A stretch of DNA of 36,803 nucleotides from Chara braunii (Eukaryota; Streptophyta; Charophyceae; Charales; Characeae), in NCBI GenBank assembly GCA_003427395.1, contig BFEA01000010.1, positions 4,985,719-5,022,521 of the forward strand, in the 5' to 3' direction. Of the stretch, positions 11,407 to 21,639 are shown piece by piece. The position numbers and the translations under genes were made by a program. Position 1 is the stretch's first letter. Every line of letters starts with the position of its first letter. The notes under the pieces were generated by a model. It saw nothing but the letters and a program-made list of their open reading frames with translations. It was not told the origin of the DNA and ran no database searches.

Positions 11407-11642
11407 TACGAAGCGGCTCAGAAGGGTAACCTTCCTCGCCGTTCGCCTCGCCTACACCCCTAGCTCGGAGGTCCTCGCTCCCGGGGAGGGTAAGCCTGCA
11501 ATGACTTGTTGATTTCTGCTGCCGAGATTGACTGCGATGTTGTACACTAACCGGTAGGGTTAGATTCGTAATCTTGTTTGGCTGAGGGCTAACCGAGGGA
11601 CCTGCCTGTAAGGAAATTCGTGAGGGACAGATCTGCAAGTCC
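11407..11642 (+). other. Element A 3' untranslated segment
   Basis: Lies between the integrase stop and the 3' LTR. A polypurine tract is expected just before the LTR, but only a weak purine run (GTGAGGGACAG) is visible near 11623. Confidence 0.5.
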
Positions 11643-12635
11643 TGAAAAGTACAGGCCCGGTACTAACCCGAATTCCTACCACTACCCTAACTGCCTATAG
11701 CAGGCCCGGGCTACCCCTAGGATAGACAGGCCCTAAGCGGCCTATGCTGCTACACGGTCCTATAGCCTATAGCCGGATCCGGTAGAGGCCGAAAGGCCGA
11801 AACAGCAACGGTACCGGTCGGTCAGTCAGTCCGGTCAAGGTCTAGGTTAGATTAGTGAGTCTATTGATAGTTTGGAAAAAAATCGGTTGAGGACTTTCGG
11901 CAATTCATTTTCGCATTGCAGCGTTGGTGGCCAACCAAGTTCTGTAGCGCTGAAGGTGTGAGGCAGCATCCCAGACTTCAGCTTGGTGATGACAGCCATA
12001 GCCGGCCTCTGAGAGGTTGCTAGAGCTGGGGTACTCCCAGCGCATCTACCCCCGAGGGTATCTGTGTGCGGCAGGGCTATTCTGAGGCTCTTCGGAGGGT
12101 ATTGGTGGATGCTGTTGCTGGCGCCCTACTTCGCAGGGCTTCTGTAGCAGCGAGGCAGCCATAGCTGCCTTCTTCTTCGTCAGAGTGACTCATCGGCACT
12201 GAGGACTTCATCGCAGTTCAGGATCTTCATCTTGGTGGATGGCGCTTGCCTCTGGGAGGCTGTTTCAGTGTGGCGCTGGTCTCTGAGAGTGGGGTATTGG
12301 GTGTAGTGTGTGGTTATGAGGTGGCGAGATACTAAGTTGAACTCTGTAACGATAATTGGGGTTAATCGAGTTGAGTTGGCTCATCATCAGTGTTATATTC
12401 CGACTGTGATCTTCGCAGTGTCATCTTGTGATTGGTTGTTGGGAGTTTGTCAGAGAGAGAGAAACATTGTGTGTATTCTCCCCATCTGTGCATGGTTGAC
12501 ATTCCGTTGCTTATCTCTGGTCTACGTACAGTGTGGACTATGTCTCCTCTCCCCTCTCTTGTGCATGTATGGGCATGTGTGAGATACTCTGTACGTGAGT
12601 GGCGAGGAAATCGTCAGACAACCAAGTTCATAACA
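11643..12635 (+). repeat. 3' LTR of element A
   Basis: Begins TGAAAAGTACAGGCCCGG and ends TTCATAACA, giving the TG...CA termini expected of an LTR. It matches 3628-4621 over its full length with scattered substitutions. It contains CCATAGC motifs at 11996 and 12159. Confidence 0.94.
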
Positions 12636-13851
12636 CATACACCAGCACAGACCAATGATAATTCCCTTCTTCTTCACCAACCACTCTCCTCCTCCTTCTT
12701 TCCTTCCCTTGTATTCAAACATAAAATAATAGTAATAATGTTGAATGGCTGAACCAGAATCAATGTTCGAATCCCTCTTCTACTACAGGCACAACATGAG
12801 GTCCACCATAGCCATGGCCACCCGTCTTCTTCCTCTTCATGTAGGCCAAGGCTATGGCTGACTACTAGGGCCTCACCCTGCTGTGCAAAGGACAACACAA
12901 AGCAGTTATGCTCACTGCTGTTCAGGCCGCCGTGCCTGACCCCGCCTTGAAGCCTTCTTGGTGCGGTGCAACCCCAACTGGGGCCTTCCAAATGCAGCGC
13001 CTAACAAGGTGATGAAGAAGATGCCCACCATAGCTAGGTAGGTACCTCCCCAATCTCCCTCCTAGCCCTCTTCTTTCTCCTCTTCCTACCGGTCGAGCTC
13101 CACCATAGCCGTGGAGGGAACTCCCGGTCTCCTTCCTCCTAGCAGCGCTGTAATGCCCAACGCTTCTCCAGCCAACGCTCCAAGCAGTATGTCGCCCAAC
13201 TTGCACACCGAGGAATGAGGAGGATCACTTTGCTCCTCCTGGGGATATAGCGGCCTACTTGCCTCTTGGGCGGTGACTTCCTAGGCCTCGCGGCCTCCAA
13301 GCAACCGGTACCTCCTCACTTTCGGAGGGAAACTTCATTGGAGACTCTGGTATTGTCCGTACAGGGCCTAGACTCAGACTGGTTGGGTTGGTACCCGCCT
13401 AGACCTAGCCTACAACTACTGGGCCTCTAAAAATGCCAACTTTTGTCTTCTTCTGCTCGGCCTCGAGTACCCGGCACATCTACTTTTCTACTTGCTGTGG
13501 TGCCGGCCTACTTGCTACTTGAGTGCTTTCCCGCTGCCCTAAGTGTCATGGGCCTCGTGCCCCGCCACTTGAGTGCTTTTCCCCTGCTACAACCCTCAAT
13601 GTCATGGCCACAGGTAAGTACCGGCCTTATGGGCCTCCAAACAAGCAAGTACCCTTGTGGGTCGCACACACACTCAGGCCGACCAACACTCAGACAGGCA
13701 CACAGACCATCAAGCACGCACACACACACAGACTTAGAAAACCCAGCAGAGTTCGGAAATCTCAGCAAGGCATTCATTCCAGCAGCAGAACTCAGAAATC
13801 AGCAGTGTTCAATCTGCGTTTTGGCGGAACTGCGTTTTGGCGGGTCATTAC
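12636..13851. other. Non-coding stretch, probably part of element B's downstream LTR
   Basis: No coding homology. On the minus strand it follows the polypurine tract of element B and starts TGTAATGACCCGCC at 13852, so at least its right part is probably B's 3' LTR. I cannot find the other LTR end, and no second LTR copy is visible in the window. It holds a tandem duplication of about 17 bp (TGCGTTTTGGCGG twice, 13815-13845), a CA-rich run near 13665-13735, and the hairpin CTCCAC-CATAGCC-GTGGAG near 13098. Confidence 0.5.
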
Positions 13852-13852
13852 A

Positions 13853-13870
13853 CTACCCTCCCCTCTAGAG
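13853..13870 (-). promoter_or_regulatory. Polypurine tract of element B
   Basis: On the minus strand this reads CTCTAGAGGGGAGGGTAG, directly before a TGTAATG LTR start. Such purine runs prime plus-strand DNA synthesis in LTR elements. Position and orientation fit the integrase end about 75 bases upstream. Confidence 0.65.
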
Positions 13871-13944
13871 CGAGGTCCCTTCGAGCGAGTAACTCACTCA
13901 GAGTCCTTGCACAACGCATCATAGGTGTAGATGGCGAAAAGTGA

Positions 13945-15110
13945 TCAGGTATGTTCCGTAGGAGTGAGGGAAGCAGTAAACTTCGGTTGTTGTTTAGAGG
14001 CAATTAGTCGTTCGTATGCCTTGACGACTCGGGGTGCACTCTGCAACAAATCTTTCATAGGAATCCAGTAGAAATCATCTAACGGGTGATACAGAAAATG
14101 AACCTTGTATTGGTTGTTCTTCCCCTTTCCGCTGTGCTCGACAATTCTATCAATCTCGTGACCGCCATTGATTGCACGGGGGATGATTGATTCTCGATAC
14201 ATAAAAGTTTCAGGTGACCGATACAAAAATAACTTTGATGCGTGAAAGACTGGGTATGTGTGCAGATGAGAAGGCACATCGATCGTATAAGAAGGAGCGA
14301 ATGAATAATTCCCCACATGGTTTCGCGACACACCTTCTTCAGACAACTCGGACATTTTGACCCAGACTTAACTTCCCACTGTGAAATCAAGATGGCGCTT
14401 CTTGTTAGCATGTTTAATCATTGCCCTGAGTCCCCTCTCTATAGCTGCAACAACAATGTTGAGCAAGCGATCAAACTTAGCGTTATAGCCAGGCTGCCCA
14501 GGTGTTAGACCACGTGTCGGATCAGGAAACAAATAGGATAGGAGATTGCAAATTTGCTACCCGAGGTGCAACCGATTAGGTGTCATCCCGGTAGCGGAGT
14601 GTATGGAGGAGTGTATGAATGTTGTACAACTCCTGCACAATCGGTAATTCCTCATCCCAAAGAGTTCTCATCAGGCACAATTAGAGCGTGGAGAAGTTGG
14701 ATCATGGTCTGGTTAATCTCCTCAGCCATTCCATTGGCTTCGCGATGTCGACCAGACGTTATCTTGAGTTTGATATCATAGATCTGAGAGGTGAAGTCCT
14801 TCCAATCTGCACTTATGAACCTAGTGTCCAGATCACTCATAAGAGTCTTCGGGGAGCCATACTACAGAATGTACCTCTTGTTAAATTCCTCTATCACAAG
14901 GTCGGTTGGGACGTGAGGTGGCAATGAAATCAAATTTAGAAACTTTGAAAAGCAGTCAACGATCACCATCACTTGCGAATATCTATTTATGCTTTTTTTT
15001 CCCACCTCCGTGAAGTCAATGGAGACAGACTCACCAGGACCATCAGGGATAGGAAGGGGATGCAGCAGCCCAAAGGGTTTTTGCCGAGATGGTTTGATGT
15101 GTTGACAACC
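13945..15110 (-). pseudogene. pol: Element B integrase core and C-terminus, decayed
   Basis: On the minus strand the core shows SIDFTEV, MSDLDTRF and GRHREANGMAEEINQ, so all three acidic positions of the DDE triad are visible. The C-terminal end (14355-13945) has YTIDVPSHLHTYPVFHASKL and a GHEIDRIVEHSGKGKNNQYKVHF segment followed by W-I-P-MKDLLQ, matching the chromodomain-like tail of element A's integrase. The stretch between about 14650 and 14356 is badly frameshifted. Loss of the continuous frame means it cannot be functional. Confidence 0.88.
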
Positions 15111-15917
15111 TCACTCGACCAAAAATGTCCGGACCATTCCTTTCATCCCAGGCCATACAAACTTTTCGAATACGCTTCCATATGTCTTCTCGAAACTGAA
15201 GTGTCCAAACCGGCCATGAGCCAAGTCCAAGAAGTGAGTACGGATAGGCTCGTGGTTGGGTACACACAATCGTTCGTACTTTCCATAACGTCGGAAGAAC
15301 AAACCTTCACACTCGTGGAAATCAGGCTGACTGTTAGGGTCAACTTTGATCTGCTCAAGAATAAGACTGAGTTTCGTATCCTTGGCAGTTTGCTCAACTA
15401 GTTCCTCCTTCAGTTTCTTCTGGAGGTCGTAGGATCTCACAAGGCAAGTCATGTATTCAGGGTGGCCAAACAAAGCATCCGCAACGCGATTGTAACAACC
15501 TTTCTTGTGTTTGAGTTGAAAATCATACACATCAATCTCATGCAACCAACGGGTCAATGTAGTTGATGGATTAATTTGTGTCTTGATCCATTTCAAAGTC
15601 TCATGGTCTGAGAACACTTTGAAATGATGACCCAAGAGGTAGCGTTTCCAATGATCTAGTGTCTCTCATGTAGGTGGAGGTAGCCACCTTGTGACTGGGT
15701 ATGTGTTTGTTGTAGACTCAAGCGAACGTAAGCCGTCATCATCATCTTGCTGCAGCACTACGCCGATCCTGTACGAACTCATATCCGTAGCTACTACGAA
15801 TGTAAGTTTATGATCTGCAATGTGGAGTATCGGATGACTCGCCAAGGCCTCCTTCAATGCTTGGAAGGTGCCCATACATTCCCCATCCCATGTATAAGAC
15901 ACGTTTTTCCTTGTCAA
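15111..15917 (-). pseudogene. pol: Element B RNase H and integrase zinc-finger region
   Basis: RNase H motifs on the minus strand: ATDMSSYRIGVVLQQ (family TTDAS...IGAVLQQ; the Ala of TTDAS reads Met), then FSDHETLKW and RVADALFGHPE (family VADALSRR). It runs into the integrase N-terminus with HGRFGHFSFEKTYGSVFEKF, the two His of the HHCC finger. The Cys pair is disrupted by a stop. The frame breaks at about 15660 between the two RNase H halves. Confidence 0.9.
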
Positions 15918-16666
15918 TTACAACGGACGGGTGATGATAGAAAATTTGGGCACAAACTCAACTTTGGTTACCTCGGGCTCTTGGCCTGCAGCGGGCAACC
16001 GATGTCCAAGGTAGATGACGTTGTCCCTCCCAAACTCGGATTTCTCTAAGTTGAGGTGGAGTTCTGCATCCTTGAAAACCTGCAACACTTTCTCAAGGTG
16101 TCCCATGTGCTCCTTCATCGACTTGTTGAAGATTAGTATGTCAACCAAATAAACAACAACAAATCGATGGTGGCCGGTGCATTCGTGAGACCGAAGGGCA
16201 TAACGGTAAACTTGTACAAACCATCATGAGTTTTGAATGCACTTTATGATGGTCTGCAGGGTCGACTTCAATCTGTTGGTAACCAAACTTGAGGTTGATC
16301 TTACTGAAGACATTGCATCCACATGCAACATCAAGCAAATCATCAATGTGTGGCAAAGGGTATGCATTCTTTCTTGCTATATTGTTCAGTCCGTGGTAAT
16401 CAATACACATTCGTAATTTGCCTCCTTTCTTAGAGACAAACAAAACTGGTGCACCAAATTCGGATTCGCTCGGCTTGATCCATCATTTTTCAAGCATATC
16501 ATCGATCTGCCTTCGCAACTCCTCCAATTCGCCTGAGCCGATTCGATAGACACAACCTTTTGGAGGAGAGTTGCCTTCTATCTACTCGATCTTGTGTTGA
16601 ACCGAATGCACGGGAACTCCATGTGGTTCGGTCAAAACTTCAGGGAATCAGTTGAGAAAATCGCGG
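15918..16666 (-). pseudogene. pol: Element B reverse transcriptase, 5' part cut by the insert
   Basis: Minus-strand motifs: FPEVLTEPHGVPVHSVQHKIE at the start, [48 protein letters not shown], then a frameshift. The catalytic box reads YLVD rather than YLDD, so the first catalytic Asp is lost (around 16143-16145). It continues with ILIFNKSMKEHMGHLEKVLQ and KSEFGRDNVIYLGH. Several stops interrupt it. At 16666/16667 coding similarity ends abruptly at the boundary of the 7.5-kb insert. Confidence 0.9.
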
Positions 16667-17470
16667 TGTCGCGCGCATCGGTCTGGCACTGCGCGTGGCA
16701 GTGCGGGACCCTCTCGGCCGCGTCACGCAGGAGTTGGACCAACCTCGAAACGAACACGCAAATGGAGCTTCCTTAGGCCGCTCCGGCCGAGTGCACCAGC
16801 CATACCTCTCGCGAGCCCCTACGACAGGATAGGGCATACGCGAGGCACAACTTACCTCCACCTTACGGGAGTTGTCACCTCCCATCGGTGGGCGTATCCC
16901 CGCCGAGCTACCAGTCCACATTACGAAAACTAATCAGTTGCAATCGTAGAGGTGGACCAGCCGAGGACGTTTCTCGTTCGCTGTAGCATAGGGGGTACGC
17001 GCGGTAGTACGCCTATCGGACCCGCACGCGGACCGACATCTTGGGGGGATGAAGTCCCAAGCGCGGCTCGTCGTCGGTCGACTAGGACACATCCCACGCA
17101 CCACGCGCACACCAGTCTACGAACACAAAAATAAAACAAACACACACACACATACGAAACGACACAACACAAACAACGCGACAACGCTCCTAGCCCCTCG
17201 GTAGCCAACCCATAACTTTCCAATGCGGAAATCGAATAGGCGTCGCGCGCGAGACTTAGTATAAAATCGCGCGAACGCAGGGCTAACTCATATCGACTCG
17301 CAATGCAAGCGTACGCAAACAGTCGCAATGATGGCGTACTATGTAGTGCCCATAATCAAGCGGTCCCTCGTGGATCCGAGTACCGCTTATGACACTCAAG
17401 TGTCAGCCTCGAAGTGTCATGAGGGTCTAACCCCTCACGACATTGCACGGCTGAAGGAATAATCGTGCAG
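16667..17470. other. CpG-rich left end of the insert
   Basis: GC- and CpG-rich, unlike the flanking retrotransposon. It contains short hairpins: GCACTG/CAGTGC at 16686-16704, TGACAC/GTGTCA at 17390-17405, and a 10-bp stem with one mismatch at 17415-17442 (TGTC-A-TGAGGG pairing CCCTCA-C-GACA). No gene is recognised. Confidence 0.6.
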
Positions 17471-17620
17471 CCGCCACGAGACCTCCGGCCTTTGGTCTGA
17501 GCGTCTCGGTAGGCAAGGCAAATAGGCTCTGCACGGGGGCAGATTCCTTCCCTACAGAGTCTAGGGTTTGGGATGTCCTGGACAAGGACCTTGAATCCCG
17601 GCCCTGGACTAATGTCCGAC

Positions 17621-17628
17621 TATAAAAA
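17621..17628 (+). promoter_or_regulatory. Candidate TATA box
   Basis: TATAAAAA in a GC-balanced setting, followed about 25 bases downstream by the palindrome GGGGATTCCCC. It may be a promoter inside the insert; there is no transcript evidence. Confidence 0.3.
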
Positions 17629-18056
17629 TCTCCAAAAAGCAAAGGATAAAAGGGGATTCCCCTTCTCTCTCAAACACATAATCTGGCTAACCCTTGCGCA
17701 CGATCACAGTAAGCCGCGCGCATACCCAAGGCACATATAAATATGTACATAAGGGTTACTTATATGGGACGATCACTTCTCACAGCCACCGTGGGGCTCC
17801 TCTCAACCATATATGTATGTAATCGCAGGCAATCGCATCCAGAGTCCGAACCACAAACGCACCTGCAATCACATCAAGGATTCAATCAAAAGCCCACGCA
17901 CTACACGGGGTCAACTTCAACCATTCCTTGCGCTCATACCTCTCGCTTTAGCCATACAAGCCTCACTCGTGCAACTCTCAAATAAATACTCAGCACTCTT
18001 GTTGGATGGTCATTCAATAAAGTCCGGGTGAAAACACAACAAAACAGTTCAATCAC

Positions 18057-18285
18057 AAGGCTAAAGCCTTTAGGTTGAGTTGCAGGAGTGAATTGGAGTT
18101 GAATCGTAAACCGGCGAATCGACAACCGACCTGTTATCAGTGATAACGGAAGATGATCCTCGAGGGATCAAGCAGAATCTAGTCCAAGTCCTAAAGCGAA
18201 TGTCCAAGAAGGGCCTGTACCATAAGACAGGTCAATGCCCAAGTTAAAATCATATGTGTATGGAGAATACAACTCCATAACACAT
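18057..18285. repeat. Cluster of four hairpins
   Basis: AAGGCT-AA-AGCCTT at 18057-18070; GTTATCA-G-TGATAAC at 18133-18147; GATCC-TCGAG-GGATC at 18155-18169; and a 12-bp stem with a single bulged A at 18254-18285 (ATGTGTATGGAG pairing with CTCCAT and ACACAT around the loop AATACAA). Spacers are short, so all could fold as RNA or extrude as DNA. Confidence 0.85.
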
Positions 18286-18439
18286 TCTCACTTAAATCAT
18301 CATAGCTCACTAAGCCTGAGTCTACCCTTAAGCAGTATCCAAAGCAAAGGTGGATCCTGACATAATCTCCCCTATACAGAGTGGATCGCAAAAATCGTCA
18401 CCTGTCAAAATATAATCTATCTCCTTTAAACTAAGAAAA

Positions 18440-18835
18440 TTTCGGCAGCGCTTCCCGTAGGAAAAATGTCTTTCCAGGATTTATATCAGCCCGAATATGA
18501 AAGCAGACATAGCCCTTGACTTTCCAAAGTTGAATTTTGTCTAACTCCCTGAATTAGCAAAAATTTGGGTAGCACTCCCTTTAGAAAAGGAGACTTCCCA
18601 GATTTATACTAAGTCAGATATGAACTCAAAAAGACAACCTGAGTTCAACTTAGACAAGATTCAACTAACTCCTTAGTTTTGCAGAAGGCATCACTCCCTT
18701 TAGAAAGGTGCTATTTCAAAATTTATACAAGGCTAAGTTCGTAATTTGAAAGTAACTTTGACTTCTCAAAGTCCAATTTTGTCTAACTCCCTGAATTAGC
18801 AAAAAATTTGGGCAGCACTCCCTTTAGAAACTCAG
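18440..18835. repeat. Four diverged ~122-bp tandem repeats
   Basis: Anchors GCAGCGCTTCCCGTAG, GTAGCACTCCCTTTAG, GCATCACTCCCTTTAG and GCAGCACTCCCTTTAG start near 18445, 18569, 18688 and 18812. Each unit also carries a CTAACTCC...TTAG mini-hairpin whose arms vary (for example AACTAA-CTCC-TTAGTT near 18664) and an 'ATTTATA' stretch. AT-rich and non-coding. Confidence 0.8.
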
Positions 18836-18959
18836 ACCAAGTAGTAGCTTCACTCAGTCACATGCAGACCAAACCACAAAGGTAAGTACCCTCACTAACC
18901 CAAATCACCTTAGGCAAACAATACTTCATAGTCTTTTAATGCTTTAGCCCTTTATACCC

Positions 18960-19920
18960 AACTTACATAAGGCATAGGTCAGGCCACCTGAACTTATAGA
19001 GCGCGCCCAACTTAGCCAGGCTTAAAGTCAGAATACCTAAACTTATAAACATTCTGACTGAGCCAAGTATACACAAAACAGAGGGCACAACTACTTTTTT
19101 CTTCCTTGGGCATATGACTAGACCATTCTAGTCGCCCTGAACTGTTTAAATAGCCCGGTTGTATATATCTCTCTGAACTTAATCTTCAAGGTGGGCGTAG
19201 GGCTGAGCCATTCATCTTAGAAACAATGCTCAGCCGGCCCAAGTTACCTTCAATTATGTTCTTAATTGTACTCTCTTCAATTTACGATAAGCTACAGTCA
19301 GACCATCCAATCTTATGGAACCCGTGTCTGACTAGCCTGTAATTAAAATAATAGTAATAGCGTATAGCCAAATTATAACCTTGGGTTCCAGCATGTGCGA
19401 GGCTTTGAGCCAGACCCCCTGAACTTACAGAAGGATCTAACTCTCTGCCAGATTCATTTCTCTCTTAACCATTATGTGTGTGGCATCGAGTCAAGCCCCC
19501 TGAACTTACAGAAGAGCCTGCCACTTTGCCAAAGATTACTTCTTCAGAATAAAAGCAGAAAGAGACTGAGCCACCTGAACTTACAGAACAGCTCGGTCCC
19601 CTCGTCCAGAAACAAAAGAAACTCATAAAAACTCAAAGAAAACAAGGCAACTCAAGGCACCAAAACTTATTGAGACCCCTGAGTCCCTGGAAATCAAGCG
19701 CAATCAACCCCTCACCAGTCAGAGTTGTCAGGCCACCTAAACTTATAGAGCGGCCTAACCCTCCATGCAGACCACAGCACCGGGTCTCCCCAAACTTACG
19801 GGGACATCCCAGCCTCCAGAGTAGTCGGACCCCCTAAACTTATAGAAGGGTCTGGCTTCTTCAAGTAAGATCAAAATAAACAAAGCGCCGGGCTTCCCCA
19901 AACTTATGGGGCCATCCCAG
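18960..19920. repeat. Array of hairpins with conserved ACTTA loop and covarying arms
   Basis: About ten units share a loop close to CCTAAACTTATAGA or CCTGAACTTACAGA. Each is flanked by its own complementary arms. Clear cases: GTCAGAAT/ATTCTGAC (19027-19058); GACTGAGC/GCTCGGTC (19564-19598, one G-T pair); GTCAGGCC/GGCCTAAC (19727-19759, one mismatch); GGGTCTCCCC/GGGGACATCC (19782-19809); AGTCGGACCC/GGGTCTGGCT (19823-19857, ten pairs with two G-T); CCCC/GGGG (19896-19911). Related hairpins with different loops are GACTAGA/TCTAGTC (19116-19133), GGCTGAGC/GCTCAGCC (19201-19235) and GTCAGAC/GTCTGAC (19297-19332). Two more at about 19412-19438 and 19491-19520 have decayed stems. No coding frame is present. 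Confidence 0.85.
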
Positions 19921-19929
19921 CCTTAACGA

Positions 19930-21600
19930 CCCGTTCAACCCCCAACCAAAACAGTCCTCCATCTTGCCTTTCCCAGATGCAGTCCCTTTTAACAATCTGA
20001 CTTCAGTCAAACAACAAAGTTGAAACTGACATTAAGCATACATTTCTTTACTTTGTCTGGTTCATCCTGAAAGCCAAACAAAAAGTCAAGTAGGGCTGCA
20101 TACCATATATTCAATCAACGATGCAATGGGAGATACAGATAGGGGTTATAATCTGGGTTTATAGAGCGAAAGCAATGGCTAGCTTACAGTTCCCTGCCTC
20201 CAAAACTCCTCCTGAGTTCCAGCAGAGCTCCCGCAATCGGTGGGGCGAACCTCCCACAGAGGCTTTGGCGCGGTCCTACGGGTTGCAATCCCGCCTGCCG
20301 CCTTCCTCTCAGAACCAGGGGATTAGACTTAGAGGAAGAAGGGCAGAAGTAGGGAGTTTGGGCCACTCAGATACAAGGAGGGTGCTCTCAACTTGCAGGA
20401 GAGGGCCTTGATTCCTTCAATCGCCTGAGGGCCTCGAAATGGCGGCCAGCTGACAGCTTGGTCAACGACGTCAGACTGCCAAAGTAACCCTTGACGATCT
20501 CCCAAATCGCAGCTCTAATCCTCTAGTTGCCTGGCCTGACCACCTGCCTCAAGCCTCACACCTCTCTTCCGCCTAACCATAACCACCTCGCAGTCGGTAG
20601 CAGTCCCTATTAGTCTACAACAATATGCAGTGGCCCGCAACAGCAGCCTACACGCAGCAGCAGCGCTTTGCGGCGGTTAATCAGCAACAACAACCATCCA
20701 TGCCTAGTCCGCAGAAGCCGCGGCTTGTGTACAACAGACAGCAGCTCCTAGAGGTAGCCTGTGCACAGCTTGTAGCGGCCTGCAGCAGTAGTCCCCCCTA
20801 CCGCACGAAGCCCCTTCGCAGGACAGGCTGTCGGCACTGATACGTACCACCGTAGTGCCTCAAGCACAGTTGTAGCAGCCTCGTTACTAGCTTAGTCAGT
20901 CAACCTTCGGAGGTACCGCGAACGCAGCCCGGGCTTTTGCCGGAGCCTCCAACTCATATGCCCGTCCAACCTCTTAACTGCAGCAGCGGGCGCAGCTGGT
21001 TGGGTAACTCCTTCTAACATAAGGGGAGCGGTCATGACGAACCACCAACGGTACACGTAACAAGCGGACGCCAGGATTAGTAGCAGAAGGCCTACACTCA
21101 CAACACCCTATCCTGTAGGCATACTTCCAACTCGCGTGGCCAGCCCTCCGCAACGACTTAGATGGAATAGGCAACACGCCGGCTAGCCAGAAGGTCTCCG
21201 GTCTCTGCGACTCGTCCCCTACCGCCTTTACCTTTTAGAGATGGGCAGCGAATCCGTCCACTAGTAAGCTCGCAATCCTGCAGTAGGATGGGCAGCGCCC
21301 CGTTTTCCCTTCTCTTCCGTTTGACACTCAATGCATGGGCTACTTCCTGCCTGTAGCGGTCCGTGCATTGACAGCCCACCCTGTTAAACGTCAACCCGTC
21401 GGCCGACTCTGTACCCCTTTCACCGCAGCCCGCCCCCCCCCCACTGCACCTTGATAACCGCTTGTAGCTGGTCGTTCTTACGGCCAGGCTCACTCAAGCT
21501 CGCAGCGCGAGTACCTCATCCTAACAGGACACTACGACAGGCGCTTTAGAGGGAGCGCTCGGGCAGCCACCAGGTAAGTCTCTGTCCTCAACCCGCTCTT
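19930..21600. other. Non-coding stretch of the insert
   Basis: No recognisable gene; the short open frames have no domain. Around 20625-20720 there is a CAG/CAA-rich stretch. A nested inverted repeat at 21328-21371 pairs TCAATGCA with TGCATTGA and, inside, GCTAC (21339) with GTAGC (21353). Short perfect palindromes include GTCGGCCGAC near 21398 and GCCCGGGC near 20927. Confidence 0.6.
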
Positions 21601-21639
21601 GCACAGTCTCCGTTGGCAGGAGGTTCGAAATTGAATGAA

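Larger units (their letters stand above)
3628..12635 (+). mobile_element. Element A: Ty3/gypsy LTR retrotransposon, nearly full length
   Basis: A 9.0-kb plus-strand element flanked by ~993-bp direct LTRs that differ by a few percent by eye. Inside, in order: primer site, 1.5-kb leader, gag with coiled coil and zinc knuckle, aspartic protease, reverse transcriptase, RNase H and integrase with a chromodomain-like tail. This is the Metaviridae order (integrase last). One reading frame covers gag to RNase H and the frame changes near 10006. Several in-frame stops and frameshifts make it non-autonomous now. No clean target duplication flanks it: ACACC precedes the left LTR, while ACACC occurs three bases after the right LTR end. 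Confidence 0.95.

Noticed and set aside
12740-12795. tRNA-like T-arm and B-box (GTTCGAATCC) suggesting a tRNA gene or SINE
   Set aside because: The arms beside the loop do not pair, no matching acceptor stem lies 72 bases upstream, and the A-box-like sequence is too close.
19395-19628. 77-codon open frame with repeated PLNLQK motif
   Set aside because: The protein repeat is only the translation of the conserved hairpin loop CCCCTGAACTTACAGAAG.
18960-19920. CRISPR-like reading of the hairpin array
   Set aside because: Spacing is irregular, the conserved part is a loop rather than a direct repeat, and the setting is eukaryotic with no cas genes.
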